Assembly (NCBI GenBank): GCA_905203045.1 | Contig: CAJKUH010000004.1 | Span: 54,280 to 118,279, forward strand | Direction: 5' to 3' | Origin: an uncultured Eggerthella sp. | GTDB lineage: Bacteria > Actinomycetota > Coriobacteriia > Coriobacteriales > Eggerthellaceae | Length of the DNA: 64,000 nt | Shown: piece by piece, positions 8,643 through 16,725 of the stretch | How positions within the stretch are numbered: the first letter of the stretch is position 1 | How the letters are laid out: every line of letters starts with the position of its first letter | Program-made: the position numbers and the translations under genes | Notes under the pieces: model-generated | What the model was told of the DNA's origin: nothing | The model's input: only the letters and a program-made list of their open reading frames with translations | The model's database searches: none

Positions 8643-9812
8643 TTACTCCGCTGGGTGTCCATCCTGATGCCCATCACGCACGATAACCAGATTTCCGTCA
8701 TCGAGCCGTAAGGAAAACGTGCCGTTCAGAAGCTCGGAAAGCTCTTTGCCCACCACGCGGTAGCGCCAGCCGGAAAGCAGCTCGCAGTCTTCCTCGTGGC
8801 CGCGCGCCAGCTTCATAAGCTCTGCCTGCGGGGCCAGGGTTTGCGCCGCAATGCGGTTTTCCCGCGCGCGCAGGTGCACGATGGCGTTCATCAAGTCCAC
8901 CGCAATATCCACGTTCGCCTCGCTTTTATGGGGCTTCGAGATAACGGGTAAATCTTCTTCAGGGCATTCCAAGCCTCGTTTGATGCACTTCAACGCCACG
9001 CGGCCTTCTGCCGGGCGAAGCGCTTCGCGCATGCCGCGCACCATGTACAGTTCGTCAAGGGAGCGCGCCTCGCGGCGGCAGGCTTCCACGATCTGCTCAT
9101 CGGAGACAATCCATTTGCGGGGAATGTTCACCTTCTGGGCACGCTCTTCGCGCCAAGCGGCGAATTCACGGGCAGCGGCAATCTGACGGGGCGAAAGCTG
9201 GTTCACGCGACGCAGCTTGCGCCAGCGGGAACGGGGGTCCACCTCGTATTTCTTCGGGTTCGAGATCTCCGCGAACGCGTCATCGAGCCAGGAAAGGCGA
9301 CCCTTTTCTTCCAGGCGCGCCACCATGTCGTGGTAGATCTTCGGCAAATAGGTAACGTCGTCGGCCGCGTATTCCACCTGGGAATCGCTTAAAGGCCTGC
9401 GCGACCAATCGGTATATGAGTCTTTCTTCGGCAACGTTACCCCGCAAAATGCGTGAACCAGCGAAGCGTACGATGCCTGCTGGGTTTTGCCCAACAGCGC
9501 GGCGGCCACCTGCGTGTCGAACACCGGAGTGGGCACCACGCCGGTTTCGTGGTACAGGATCTCGATGTCCTGCGAAGAGGCATGGAAGATCTTCACGATG
9601 TTTTGGTTGGTAAGCACCGGGGCCATAACGCGTAAGTCGCGTATCCCCAGCGGATCGATGATGGCAACTTCGCCTTCGATGGCAACCTGAATCAGGCAGA
9701 GCTTCGCGTAATAGGTTTTCTCACGCAGAAACTCGGTATCTATGGCCATGTAGGGGCTTTCCGCGCAACGCGCCAGGAAATCCCGTAAAGCAGCGTCGGT
9801 TTCGACGAGCAT
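8643..9812 (-). CDS. rnd: Ribonuclease D
   Basis: 389-residue 3'-5' exoribonuclease for tRNA 3'-end processing. The DEDDy motifs are visible: DTEFLREKTYY (residue about 25), HASSQDIEIL, and YAADDVTYL. A C-terminal HRDC-like helical region follows (RQIAAAREFAAWREERAQK). An open frame continues upstream to 9995 but has no SD; AAGGGTG precedes ATG 9812. It diverges from the lipid-kinase-like gene. Confidence 0.92.
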   Translation of the reverse strand: MLVETDAALRDFLARCAESPYMAIDTEFLREKTYYAKLCLIQVAIEGEVAIIDPLGIRDLRVMAPVLTNQNIVKIFHASSQDIEILYHETGVVPTPVFDTQVAAALLGKTQQASYASLVHAFCGVTLPKKDSYTDWSRRPLSDSQVEYAADDVTYLPKIYHDMVARLEEKGRLSWLDDAFAEISNPKKYEVDPRSRWRKLRRVNQLSPRQIAAAREFAAWREERAQKVNIPRKWIVSDEQIVEACRREARSLDELYMVRGMREALRPAEGRVALKCIKRGLECPEEDLPVISKPHKSEANVDIAVDLMNAIVHLRARENRIAAQTLAPQAELMKLARGHEEDCELLSGWRYRVVGKELSELLNGTFSLRLDDGNLVIVRDGHQDGHPAE

Positions 9813-9930
9813 TGAACACCCTTCGTGTCGGTTTATCTTGCAATGCCTGCGGTTGTGCGCAGCCCATGGGCGTTTTGCGCCGCAAGCGGGCATATCATGT
9901 ACCATTGCATGGTAACAAAAGGGGGGTACC

Positions 9931-10848
9931 GTGAAAGTACTTGTCATACATAATCTACGCTCTGGGCTACGCAACGGCGCAGTGTACGACTTCATGCGCA
10001 GCTATGCCGAACAGGGCGATTCCGTTACCATCCGCTCGTTGGGCCCGGGAACCGAGCTCGCCCCGCTGTTGGAAGATGCCGCCGAATACGATTTCGTGGT
10101 GGCAAGCGGCGGCGACGGAACCATCGCCTCGGTAAGCTACGAGCTGCGAAACACCGGCATCCCCATCTTGCCCTATCCTGCTGGCACGGCGAACCTCCTG
10201 GCGCTCAACCTCTACGAACCCAACGAGTCGCATGCCTTGTGCAAGCTGGTCGATGAAGCGCTTACCCTGAACTTCGACATGGGCGAAATCGAGGCAGCCG
10301 ACGGCACCAAGATGGGCTTTACCGTTATGGCGGGCTGCGGCTACGACGAGTTGATCATGCGCAACGCCACCGGCCACAAGCACCTTCTAGGCGACATGGC
10401 CTATTTCGAGGCAGCGTTTTCGAACCCCAAGCCCCAAGTTTCCGAGTTCACCCTTACCATCGACGGCGAAATCGTGAAGGTTTCCGGCATAGGCGTTATC
10501 CTTGCCAACTTCTCGAAAATCCAGTTCGACTTGCAGGTGGCCGACGAAAACCTCCCACGCGATGGCAAGCTCGACGTGGTAGTGCTGAAAACCGAAAATG
10601 CCGTACAACTCATTCCCACGCTGATGGCAAAGGTGTTCGACCACACCGGCGCACTGGCCAAGAAGGTTGGCGGCCTGGAAATTTACCGCGGCGCGGAAAT
10701 TCGCATAGATGCCGAACCTGCCCTGCGCGTTGAGTATGACGGCGAGCCCACCGAGGTAACAACGCCTATCACCGCCCGCTGCCTGCCCGGAGCCGTGTGC
10801 TTCGTGGTTTCCGACGAGTGCCACAAGCACTTCAGCCCCGAAGAATAA
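9931..10848 (+). CDS. Diacylglycerol kinase-like lipid kinase
   Basis: 305-residue soluble lipid kinase of the DgkB/YegS/LCB5 fold. The nucleotide-binding GGDGT motif lies near residue 69, followed by PYPAGTANLLALNL and a beta-rich C-terminal domain. It starts at GTG 9931 directly after a GGGGGG tract that can serve as SD; no closer ATG exists. It probably phosphorylates diacylglycerol or a related lipid for phospholipid recycling. Monocistronic, with a terminator 54 nt downstream. Confidence 0.88.
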   Translation: MKVLVIHNLRSGLRNGAVYDFMRSYAEQGDSVTIRSLGPGTELAPLLEDAAEYDFVVASGGDGTIASVSYELRNTGIPILPYPAGTANLLALNLYEPNESHALCKLVDEALTLNFDMGEIEAADGTKMGFTVMAGCGYDELIMRNATGHKHLLGDMAYFEAAFSNPKPQVSEFTLTIDGEIVKVSGIGVILANFSKIQFDLQVADENLPRDGKLDVVVLKTENAVQLIPTLMAKVFDHTGALAKKVGGLEIYRGAEIRIDAEPALRVEYDGEPTEVTTPITARCLPGAVCFVVSDECHKHFSPEE

Positions 10849-10901
10849 GGGCGCATCGTCACGCAAAACAGGCCCTGCCCCGAACGCAGCGTCGCCGCTA
10901 A

Positions 10902-10939
10902 AAAAGCCGCTTGACCCCATCACGAGTCAAGCGGCTTTT
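10902..10939. terminator. Bidirectional terminator between the lipid kinase gene and terC
   Basis: AAAAGCCGCTTGAC and GTCAAGCGGCTTTT form a 14-bp stem with a 10-nt loop. A/T tracts flank both sides, so it can work for both convergent genes. Confidence 0.9.
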
Positions 10940-10992
10940 GCTTTACAGAAGGATGTTCGAAGAAGCTGCCACCTTGGCAACTTCCGAAACCG

Positions 10993-11904
10993 TTACTTTT
11001 CCCGCTGCTCGTCTTCTTTCAGTTCCTGCGCTTCAAGCAGGGCGTTGGCAAGCTGCAGGGTGTCGGTGTTCTGCGGGTCGAAGCCACGGGCACGCATCAT
11101 TTCCAGGTTCTTCTGCGCCGTCCATTCCTGGAAGTTCTTGTTGTAGCGCATCTGGATAACCTCGAGCACTACCGCGAACACCATGGCGAAGTACACCATC
11201 AGCTTTTCGGCATGCATGTCGAACACCTCGATGCCCGAGTTGATGCCCAGGCCGTCGAGCGCAAGCAAAACGCCGATAACCGTGATGAACACCAGCGCCA
11301 GAATCTTCATCTCGGTGTGGGCGTTGATGAAGTCGGAAATTGTGTCGATGAACACCATCATCAAGATAACGGCAAGCATCACCGCGATGATCATAACGAT
11401 GAGATGGTTTGCCAGACCAACCGCTGTGATAACCGAGTCGATGGAAAACACCACATCCATAACCATGATGGTAGCAACCGCCCCCACAAGGCCGATGGTC
11501 TTGCGAGGCTTTTCAGCATCTCCCTGGCCTTCCTTTTCTTCGGTGAGGTTCAGCACATCGCGCAATTCCGCAATACCTTTGTAAATCAAGTACAACCCGC
11601 CCAGCAACAACACTAGGTCGCGAACGGAAAGGCCGAATTCGGCGCCATTGAGGTAAAGACCCGGGATAGTGAACAGCTTGTCGGTCATGCGCACCAAAAA
11701 CGATGCGAAGCAGAGGAATATACAGCGTGAAACCAGTGCGCCCAGAAGGCCCAGCCTACGGCCAATGTGCTGCTTTTCCGGCGGCAGACGGTCGGTGGTT
11801 AAGACGATGAACACCAGGTTGTCTACCCCAAGCACGATTTCCAAGAACATCAGCGTAACCAAGCTGATCCATGCCTCAGGTGTGGCGAAGACCGAAAGAT
11901 CCAT
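10993..11904 (-). CDS. TerC family integral membrane protein
   Basis: About 303 residues with seven or more hydrophobic segments. The TerC signature LEIVLGVDNLVFI near residue 20 and the second acidic motif DVVFSIDSVITA are present. TerC/Alx proteins are implicated in manganese export and metallation of exported enzymes. ATG 11904 is preferred over GTG 11913, which lies only 2 nt from AAAGGA. The gene is preceded by a probable yybP-ykoY riboswitch with an intrinsic terminator, which fits manganese control. Confidence 0.92.
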   Translation of the reverse strand: MDLSVFATPEAWISLVTLMFLEIVLGVDNLVFIVLTTDRLPPEKQHIGRRLGLLGALVSRCIFLCFASFLVRMTDKLFTIPGLYLNGAEFGLSVRDLVLLLGGLYLIYKGIAELRDVLNLTEEKEGQGDAEKPRKTIGLVGAVATIMVMDVVFSIDSVITAVGLANHLIVMIIAVMLAVILMMVFIDTISDFINAHTEMKILALVFITVIGVLLALDGLGINSGIEVFDMHAEKLMVYFAMVFAVVLEVIQMRYNKNFQEWTAQKNLEMMRARGFDPQNTDTLQLANALLEAQELKEDEQREK

Positions 11905-11941
11905 AAAGCGCACTGTCCTTTCTTTGCCCTTTTACAACCCG

Positions 11942-12000
11942 TCCATAAAAAAACTCACGGTGTGCGCAAGCAGGAACGAACGCTTATGCACACCGTGAGT
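11942..12000 (-). terminator. Riboswitch-controlled terminator upstream of terC
   Basis: On the minus strand ACTCACGGTGTGC pairs with GCACACCGTGAGT around a 22-nt loop and is followed by T7. It ends about 40 nt before the terC start, so it would abort terC transcription. Its 5' arm overlaps a competing AGACTC that can pair with GAGTCT upstream (antiterminator). Confidence 0.88.
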
Positions 12001-12085
12001 CTCGTTATTGAAGACACGCCAGACTCATACGAGCCATGATGTTGACGGGCCACATATATGTTATGCCAACTACTCCCTCACAGGG
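12001..12085 (-). promoter_or_regulatory. Candidate yybP-ykoY (manganese) riboswitch aptamer
   Basis: Read on the minus strand, GAGGGAGTAG (12070-12079) resembles the conserved GGGGAGUAG of the class. It is followed by a variable arm and CCCGTCAACATCATGGC, resembling the conserved CGUCA segment of the second leg. A GAGTCT near the 3' end can pair with AGACTC at the terminator base. The position directly upstream of a TerC gene is the classic context for this class. The assignment is by eye. Confidence 0.68.
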
Positions 12086-12270
12086 TTTTGTCATCTTACC
12101 ATGAAGCGGGCACGCATCACGCTGCGTTTGCGGCGAACAGACAATCGCCATGAATGGGCGGCGAAGCAAGCGGGGCGACGCACCACTTCAACAGCATCGC
12201 CTAAAACGCTGCGCACACAGTCAACCGCGCCCGAACCGAAAGCGCATGGCCCGATCGGAAAACCTTGCAA

Positions 12271-12294
12271 AAGGGCGCCGTCACAGGCGCCCTT
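12271..12294 (-). terminator. Terminator of the small membrane protein gene
   Basis: AAGGGCGCC and GGCGCCCTT form a 9-bp stem with a 6-nt loop, followed on the minus strand by TTTTGC. Confidence 0.8.
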
Positions 12295-12330
12295 CGATTC
12301 GAATATCCAGTTCGAGCTTTCGACGGAAGC

Positions 12331-12885
12331 TTAATTGATGTACAGCGTAGTGCCCATATCAAGCCCCCACGCGGCAACCACGTAGGGTTCGCAGGTGGCG
12401 GGGCCGTCTTCACTGTTCGCCAATGTTGCCATAAGCGTGTGGCTGCCGAAATCATGCAAGTTGAACGTAGTGCGCTGACCCACAATGGCTTTGTGGGTTT
12501 CGGCAGGCTCAGGGTCGTTCGACGGATCGCCGTCCTTCAGAAGCGAGGAAACATCGCCGTTGTAGATGGAAACCGCTACTTCCTTGCCGTTCAAGTTGCT
12601 GTTGTTGGTGTTGATACCGACGTTGAGCGTGCCAGCAAGCGCTTGCAGGAAGAAGTACCCCAGCAACACAACCAGGACCAAACCCAGCAGAAGCTTCAAC
12701 AGGAACATCTTGAGCGTCTGGCCGCCCGGAATGCCGTTTTCGCTCTTCTTGGCAACGGGCTTTTTAATGCCCGCCTTGATTTCGGCCCTGCGAGCAGCCT
12801 CGGCGCGGGCAGCCGCCACACCCTCGGAAATACTTTGCGAGCCGTAGTTCTCTTTTTCGGAATCGTTTCCCTCTTCGTGCGCCAT
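12331..12885 (-). CDS. Single-pass membrane protein of unknown function
   Basis: About 184 residues. A charged N-terminal cytoplasmic region with an Ala/Arg-rich helix (GVAAARAEAARRAEIKAG) is followed by one strong membrane segment around residues 63-85 (LLGLVLVVLLGYFFL). The extracellular domain of about 95 residues ends GLDMGTTLYIN. The start at 12885 follows GGGGA; the frame extends further upstream only because it runs into the tRNA gene. No family recognised. It lies downstream of tRNA-Gly but has its own terminator. Confidence 0.75.
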   Translation of the reverse strand: MAHEEGNDSEKENYGSQSISEGVAAARAEAARRAEIKAGIKKPVAKKSENGIPGGQTLKMFLLKLLLGLVLVVLLGYFFLQALAGTLNVGINTNNSNLNGKEVAVSIYNGDVSSLLKDGDPSNDPEPAETHKAIVGQRTTFNLHDFGSHTLMATLANSEDGPATCEPYVVAAWGLDMGTTLYIN

Positions 12886-12930
12886 GCGCGTCCCCTTCCC
12901 CTCTGGAACATCGTAATTGTACCCGAAAAC

Positions 12931-12964
12931 GAAAGAAGCCCTTGCAGGGTTACTGCAAGGGCTT
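12931..12964 (-). terminator. Terminator after tRNA-Gly copy 1
   Basis: AAGCCCTTGCAG and CTGCAAGGGCTT form a perfect 12-bp stem around 5 nt, followed on the minus strand by CTTTCGTTTTC. Confidence 0.85.
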
Positions 12965-12975
12965 CGGCTTTGTAA

Positions 12976-13051
12976 TGGAGCGGACGACGGGATTCGAACC
13001 CGCGACCCCAACCTTGGCAAGGTTATGCTCTACCAGCTGAGCCACGTCCGC
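12976..13051 (-). tRNA. tRNA-Gly(GCC), copy 1 of 3
   Basis: 76-nt cloverleaf including encoded CCA. The acceptor stem is GCGGACG/CGTCCGC, the T-arm GGGTTCGAATCCC, and the anticodon loop TTGCCAA gives anticodon GCC. The sequence is identical to the copies at 16610 and 24331. Confidence 0.97.
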
Positions 13052-13064
13052 GCGACAGCAATTT

Positions 13065-13092
13065 ATTATACGGATTCCAAGAACCCGCGCAA
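13065..13092 (-). promoter_or_regulatory. Promoter of tRNA-Gly copy 1
   Basis: On the minus strand TTGCGC (13087-13092), a 16-nt spacer and TATAAT (13065-13070) lie just before the tRNA. Copy 2 has the same hexamers and spacing. Confidence 0.75.
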
Positions 13093-13120
13093 CCCCCTTT
13101 TTTAAAAACTTTCAGGGGCA

Positions 13121-13789
13121 CTACACCTCGAAATCGTAGGGGACGCAGTACCACACCACCCTGCCGATTACGGTAAGCGTTTCGTTTTTGCCCTCATCGT
13201 AATCGAAGATCTGCGTTTTAAACGTCGGGTCGGTGGAACAAGGCTCCAGCGCAATGCCGTTGTTGAGCTTGCGCACGCGCTTAACCGTAGCCTCCGACCT
13301 GCCAACGCTCACCGCATATACGCGCCCATCTTCCACTTCGGTAGTGGGATGCACTAGCGCATAGCTTCCATTGGGCAGGCGCAGGTTCATGGATTCGCCC
13401 TTGACCTTCAGGAAAAACGCCCTTGGGTAGCGGTCCAAAAGCACATTGGGAACAGGGTATACATCGTTTGTCTCGAGCATTTCAAGAGGTGCCCCGGCAG
13501 CAATCGAACCATGCAACGGCGCGTAACCGTAAAGCGATTCCGAGCCGGATTTCGGCTGACGCAAAACCCTGCGCGCATAGCCCAGCACTTCGCTGTACAC
13601 GTCGTCCATCTTCAAATCGGGCAAAGACTCAACGATCTTCACCGCATTGGTGAAACGAGGAATGTTATTGCCGCATTCCCAAGATGAAACAGCAGTTTGG
13701 CTTACCTCTGCGATTTCAGCAAGCTGTTCCTGCGACAAGCCGAAGTTGCCTCGAATCGCGTGAATGTTGTTACCAATGTAGTTTTCCAT
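13121..13789 (-). CDS. CI/LexA-like XRE repressor with S24 self-cleavage domain
   Basis: 222 residues. An N-terminal XRE helix-turn-helix (LSQEQLAEIAEVSQTAVSSWE, about residues 20-40) is joined to a C-terminal LexA/CI-type peptidase S24 domain. That domain has a possible Ala-Gly cleavage site in GSIAAGAP, the catalytic Ser in VKGESMNLRLPNG and the Lys in SEATVKRVR. Such proteins are cleaved in response to RecA-ssDNA, releasing operators. The start at 13789 follows a purine-rich stretch; the SD is weak. It diverges from two small genes preceded by operator-like palindromes. No other phage genes are nearby. Confidence 0.9.
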   Translation of the reverse strand: MENYIGNNIHAIRGNFGLSQEQLAEIAEVSQTAVSSWECGNNIPRFTNAVKIVESLPDLKMDDVYSEVLGYARRVLRQPKSGSESLYGYAPLHGSIAAGAPLEMLETNDVYPVPNVLLDRYPRAFFLKVKGESMNLRLPNGSYALVHPTTEVEDGRVYAVSVGRSEATVKRVRKLNNGIALEPCSTDPTFKTQIFDYDEGKNETLTVIGRVVWYCVPYDFEV

Positions 13790-13843
13790 GTGTCTTTCCC
13801 CCTCTGCGCGAACCATGCTACCAAATAAGGTTCTATTCCCTGA

Positions 13844-13875
13844 TTGACACCAGGTATTTACCCGTTAATCTGGTA
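13844..13875 (+). promoter_or_regulatory. Promoter with operator-like imperfect palindrome
   Basis: TTGACA at 13844-13849 is followed about 16 nt later by a weak TAATCT. TACCCGTTAATCTGGTA (13859-13875) overlaps the spacer and -10. It shares the half-site TACCCGTT with the perfect palindrome at 14119-14137, so both are probably bound by the neighbouring S24 repressor. Confidence 0.6.
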
Positions 13876-13897
13876 ATAATCAAATGCGGAGGTAAAA

Positions 13898-14107
13898 ATG
13901 AAAAACTGGTTTCAGAAGGCACGCGAAGCTTCCGGGCTTTCCCTTGAGGAATGCGCTTCGGTGCTTTTGGATTCACGCAATTCCTTCGCTCGAAAAGAGG
14001 AAAACCCAGGTACGTTCACGCTAAACGAGCTTCGTGCGCTGCATAGCGTCTTCAACGAAGACGCCCGCAAAATCGTTCACGAAGCACTCCGTGACATCTA
14101 TCTTTAA
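13898..14107 (+). CDS. Small HTH-like protein
   Basis: 69 residues, basic and helical. The segment AREASGLSLEECASVLLDSRNSFARKEENP resembles an XRE helix-turn-helix, and FTLNELRALHSVF resembles the usual follow-on helix. GGAGG lies 7 nt before ATG 13898. It is the first gene to the right of the S24 repressor and is divergent from it, a Cro-like position. No precise family recognised; function in regulation is inferred from fold and context. Confidence 0.72.
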   Translation: MKNWFQKAREASGLSLEECASVLLDSRNSFARKEENPGTFTLNELRALHSVFNEDARKIVHEALRDIYL

Positions 14108-14118
14108 TATGCTTTTGT

Positions 14119-14137
14119 ATACCCGTTTAACGGGTAT
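14119..14137. promoter_or_regulatory. Perfect 19-nt palindromic operator
   Basis: ATACCCGTTTAACGGGTAT is an exact palindrome around a central T. It lies between the two small genes and 22 nt before the second start codon. The same half-site occurs at 13859. Confidence 0.7.
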
Positions 14138-14158
14138 TACATTCAAGGAGGCGCACTT

Positions 14159-14455
14159 ATGAACATCGCACAAGCAAAAGCACTGCACTTCCCCGTTGTT
14201 CAAGAAAACGGCGCCGTGGCCGAATGCGAGGCGTTGCTTGCGTTCGACTGTTCCCGCATGGGCAAAAGCTACCTCATCTACACCGACAACAGCGTCGATG
14301 AATCCGGTGCGCTTACGCTCTTCGCGTCCGCATATCGCAAAGATTCCCTAGCAAAAGGCGCAGGGACGCTTCGCAAAGCCGATCTTCTCCCCATTCAAAC
14401 CAAAGCAGAATGGGCACTTATCGATGCGGCGCTGGAAGCAGCAACAAGAGGCTAA
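14159..14455 (+). CDS. DUF1292 family small protein
   Basis: 98 residues with the DUF1292 pattern: FPVVQENGAVAECEALLAFD, then KSYLIYTDNS, an ALTLFASAYRK strand, and PIQTKAEWALIDAALEA at the end. AAGGAGG precedes ATG 14159 by 7 nt. Function unknown. It is probably controlled by the palindrome just upstream and so belongs to the same regulatory unit as the S24 repressor and the small HTH gene. Confidence 0.75.
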   Translation: MNIAQAKALHFPVVQENGAVAECEALLAFDCSRMGKSYLIYTDNSVDESGALTLFASAYRKDSLAKGAGTLRKADLLPIQTKAEWALIDAALEAATRG

Positions 14456-14871
14456 ACCCTGCACGCATCGTTATCCGCTATTGGCCACCTGAGCCGAAAT
14501 TGCCCCCATCATCCCGCATGGAAAGGGGAATTTGCACAGGGTTTAAAGTCGACGCCCCTAAAGCACGGGAATTCACGTTAACAAGCACCTGAACTTTACT
14601 GGGTCCTAAATGCCTCCTCATGTTGCTTCCCGGGGCGCAGCGTAAGCAGAATCAACATGGGAAAGCCTTTCTGCCTGTTCTGGGGACACGGTTCCCTTCC
14701 CTAAACGCCGCCCACCGATGGTTGAGTGTTTCGGGTCCGTTTCCAAATATGCACCAGAAGCCCTAATTTTGTTTCATAAGGTAAAATATTTCGTTACGTC
14801 TACGTACGTTCAAGGTACGCACGGTTAAGCGCGCCTTACCCGAATAGGACATCGAGTAAGAAAGGTTTTCC
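14456..14871. other. Intergenic region before the dicarboxylate symporter
   Basis: No convincing gene. It contains a TTCTGGGGACACGG stretch at about 14678 that resembles fragments of the GGGAC/GTCCC dispersed repeats seen elsewhere, and an AT-rich stretch near 14765-14795 that may hold the symporter promoter. Confidence 0.5.
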
Positions 14872-16182
14872 ATGTCCGAAATAACCGACCTCGAAAAAGA
14901 GGTAAAAGCCGACGCAAAGGAGGTTCAGGAGGTTAACGCCAACAAGCCTTGGTTCAAACGCCTTTCCCTTACCACCTGGATTTTCGTTGCGCTGATATTG
15001 GGCGTTATCGTTGGCTTGGCCCTTCAGAGCAACCCCGACATCGCAACTACTTACATCAAGCCGTTGGGCACCATCTTCCTGAACCTCATCAAGATGATCG
15101 TTGTGCCACTGGTTATCTTCTCTATGATTGCCGGTATCATCAGCCTTTCCGACATCAAGCGCGTGGGTGCCATCGGCGGCAAAACCATCGTGTACTACAT
15201 ATGCACCACGGCATGCGCCATCGTGATCGGCTTGGTTATCGCCAACGTGTTGAGCGTTGGCGCTGGCTACACGCTTTCAACTGACGACCTTTCCTATCAG
15301 GCAAAGGAAGCCCCCTCGTTCATCGACACCATCGTGAACATCTTCCCCAGCAATATCGTGCAGCCCATGTCTGACGCAAGCATGCTGCAGATCATCGTTA
15401 TTGCCCTATTCTTCGGCTTCGGCATCCTGGCGGCTGGCAAGAAGGCTCAGCCCGTCACCGACTTCGTCAACGGCATGAACGAAGTGTGCATCAAGATCAT
15501 GCACATGATCATCTCCGTTGCTCCCTTCGGCGTGTTCGGCCTCATTACCCCCGTTGTTGCCACCAACGGCCCCGACATCCTGCTTCCGCTGCTGAAGCTC
15601 ATCGTGGTTGCCTACATCGCCATGATCCTGCATATGATTGTGGTGTACTCTGCTGCGGTAAAGGCAATCGGCAAAATGGGTCCCATCACCTTCTTCAAGG
15701 GTCAGATGCGTGCCATGGCATTCGCCTTCGCCTCCGCTTCTTCGGTTGGCACCCTGCCCATCAACATGGAATGCTCTAAGAAACTGGGCGTGCGCAGCGA
15801 GGTTTCCAGCTTCGTGCTTCCCCTGGGCGCCACCATCAACATGGACGGCACCGCAATTTACCAGGGTGTATGCGCCATCTTCATCGCCCAGGTATTCGGC
15901 ATCGACCTGACCATCGGCCAGCAATGTGTAATCGTTGCCACTGCCGTGCTTTCCTCCATCGGCACCGCAGGCGTACCGGGTTCTGGCATGATCATGCTTG
16001 CCATGGTTCTGCAGTCCGTTGGCTTGCCGGTTGAGGGCATTGCCCTGGTAGCTGGCGTAGACCGCGTTCTTGACATGATGCGCACCACCGTGAACATCAC
16101 CGGCGACCAGTCCGCTGCTGTTTGCGTAAGCGCCATGGAAAACCGCAAGGATGCCCGCAAGGCCGCTAAAGCAGCCGCATAG
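14872..16182 (+). CDS. Cation:dicarboxylate (DAACS family) symporter
   Basis: 436-residue membrane transporter of the glutamate/C4-dicarboxylate:Na+ or H+ family. Eight membrane segments and two re-entrant hairpins are expected. Visible signatures are the serine-rich hairpin ASASSVGTLP, GATINMDGTAIYQG (the NMDGT cation/substrate site) and STTVNITGD-like RTTVNITGDQSA near the end. The first 24 residues are charged and cytoplasmic. Likely substrates are glutamate, aspartate, fumarate or succinate; the sequence alone does not decide. Confidence 0.93.
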   Translation: MSEITDLEKEVKADAKEVQEVNANKPWFKRLSLTTWIFVALILGVIVGLALQSNPDIATTYIKPLGTIFLNLIKMIVVPLVIFSMIAGIISLSDIKRVGAIGGKTIVYYICTTACAIVIGLVIANVLSVGAGYTLSTDDLSYQAKEAPSFIDTIVNIFPSNIVQPMSDASMLQIIVIALFFGFGILAAGKKAQPVTDFVNGMNEVCIKIMHMIISVAPFGVFGLITPVVATNGPDILLPLLKLIVVAYIAMILHMIVVYSAAVKAIGKMGPITFFKGQMRAMAFAFASASSVGTLPINMECSKKLGVRSEVSSFVLPLGATINMDGTAIYQGVCAIFIAQVFGIDLTIGQQCVIVATAVLSSIGTAGVPGSGMIMLAMVLQSVGLPVEGIALVAGVDRVLDMMRTTVNITGDQSAAVCVSAMENRKDARKAAKAAA

Positions 16183-16214
16183 CGCATCCGCGCAAACCGA
16201 GCTTCAAGCTCTTG

Positions 16215-16242
16215 GAAGCCGCCTTCGGGCGGCTTCTTTTTT
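16215..16242 (+). terminator. Terminator after the symporter
   Basis: GAAGCCGCC, TTCG tetraloop, GGCGGCTTC, then T6. Confidence 0.95.
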
Positions 16243-16444
16243 GTGTCAAATGGGATTGGAGTACGATGCCGTAGCTTCGGCGCAGCCTTGTACTTCAGCG
16301 CAACGCTTGCCATTTGGCATCGAGCCAAGATGTCTGCTGCGCTGGGCTCATAATCGGAATGCCATGCCCTACCCTAGAGCCTCTAGCGATTACCCGGCAG
16401 GCAAACAAATACGCACAACATCGTTTGTGCTTCTCGCAGAAAGC

Positions 16445-16477
16445 AAAAGAGCCGCTGCACGGTATGCAACGGCTCTT
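16445..16477 (-). terminator. Terminator after tRNA-Cys
   Basis: On the minus strand AGAGCCGTTGC and GCAGCGGCTCT form an imperfect stem, followed by TTTTGC. Confidence 0.8.
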
Positions 16478-16489
16478 TAAATGTCGAAT

Positions 16490-16563
16490 GGAGGCGACGC
16501 CCGGATTCGAACCGGGGGTAAAGGCTTTGCAGGCCTCTGCCTTACCACTTGGCCACGTCGCCG
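16490..16563 (-). tRNA. tRNA-Cys(GCA)
   Basis: 74-nt cloverleaf with encoded CCA. The acceptor is GGCGACG/CGTCGCC, the T-arm CGGTTCGAATCCG, and the anticodon loop CTGCAAA gives GCA. It follows tRNA-Gly copy 2 on the same strand, separated by that gene's terminator. Confidence 0.97.
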
Positions 16564-16564
16564 A

Positions 16565-16600
16565 TTAAAAAAGCCGATCAAGTAAACCCAATCGGCTTTA
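16565..16600 (-). terminator. Terminator between tRNA-Gly copy 2 and tRNA-Cys
   Basis: AAAGCCGAT and ATCGGCTTT pair around a 12-nt loop, followed on the minus strand by T6. It separates the two tRNAs into distinct transcripts unless read through. Confidence 0.85.
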
Positions 16601-16609
16601 GTATCAAAT

Positions 16610-16685
16610 GGAGCGGACGACGGGATTCGAACCCGCGACCCCAACCTTGGCAAGGTTATGCTCTACCAGCTGAGCCACGTCCGCG
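16610..16685 (-). tRNA. tRNA-Gly(GCC), copy 2 of 3
   Basis: 76 nt, identical to the copy at 12976, anticodon GCC, encoded CCA. Confidence 0.97.
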
Positions 16686-16697
16686 CGCAAGAAAGTA

Positions 16698-16725
16698 TTA
16701 TACGGAAACCAGTTTTCTGCGCAAC
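16698..16725 (-). promoter_or_regulatory. Promoter of tRNA-Gly copy 2
   Basis: On the minus strand TTGCGC (16720-16725), 16-nt spacer, TATAAT (16698-16703), the same arrangement as for copy 1. Confidence 0.75.

Noticed and set aside
13121..14455. Integrated prophage at the tRNA-Gly gene
   Set aside because: Only a repressor and two small genes are present. No integrase, no direct repeat of the tRNA 3' end and no structural genes.
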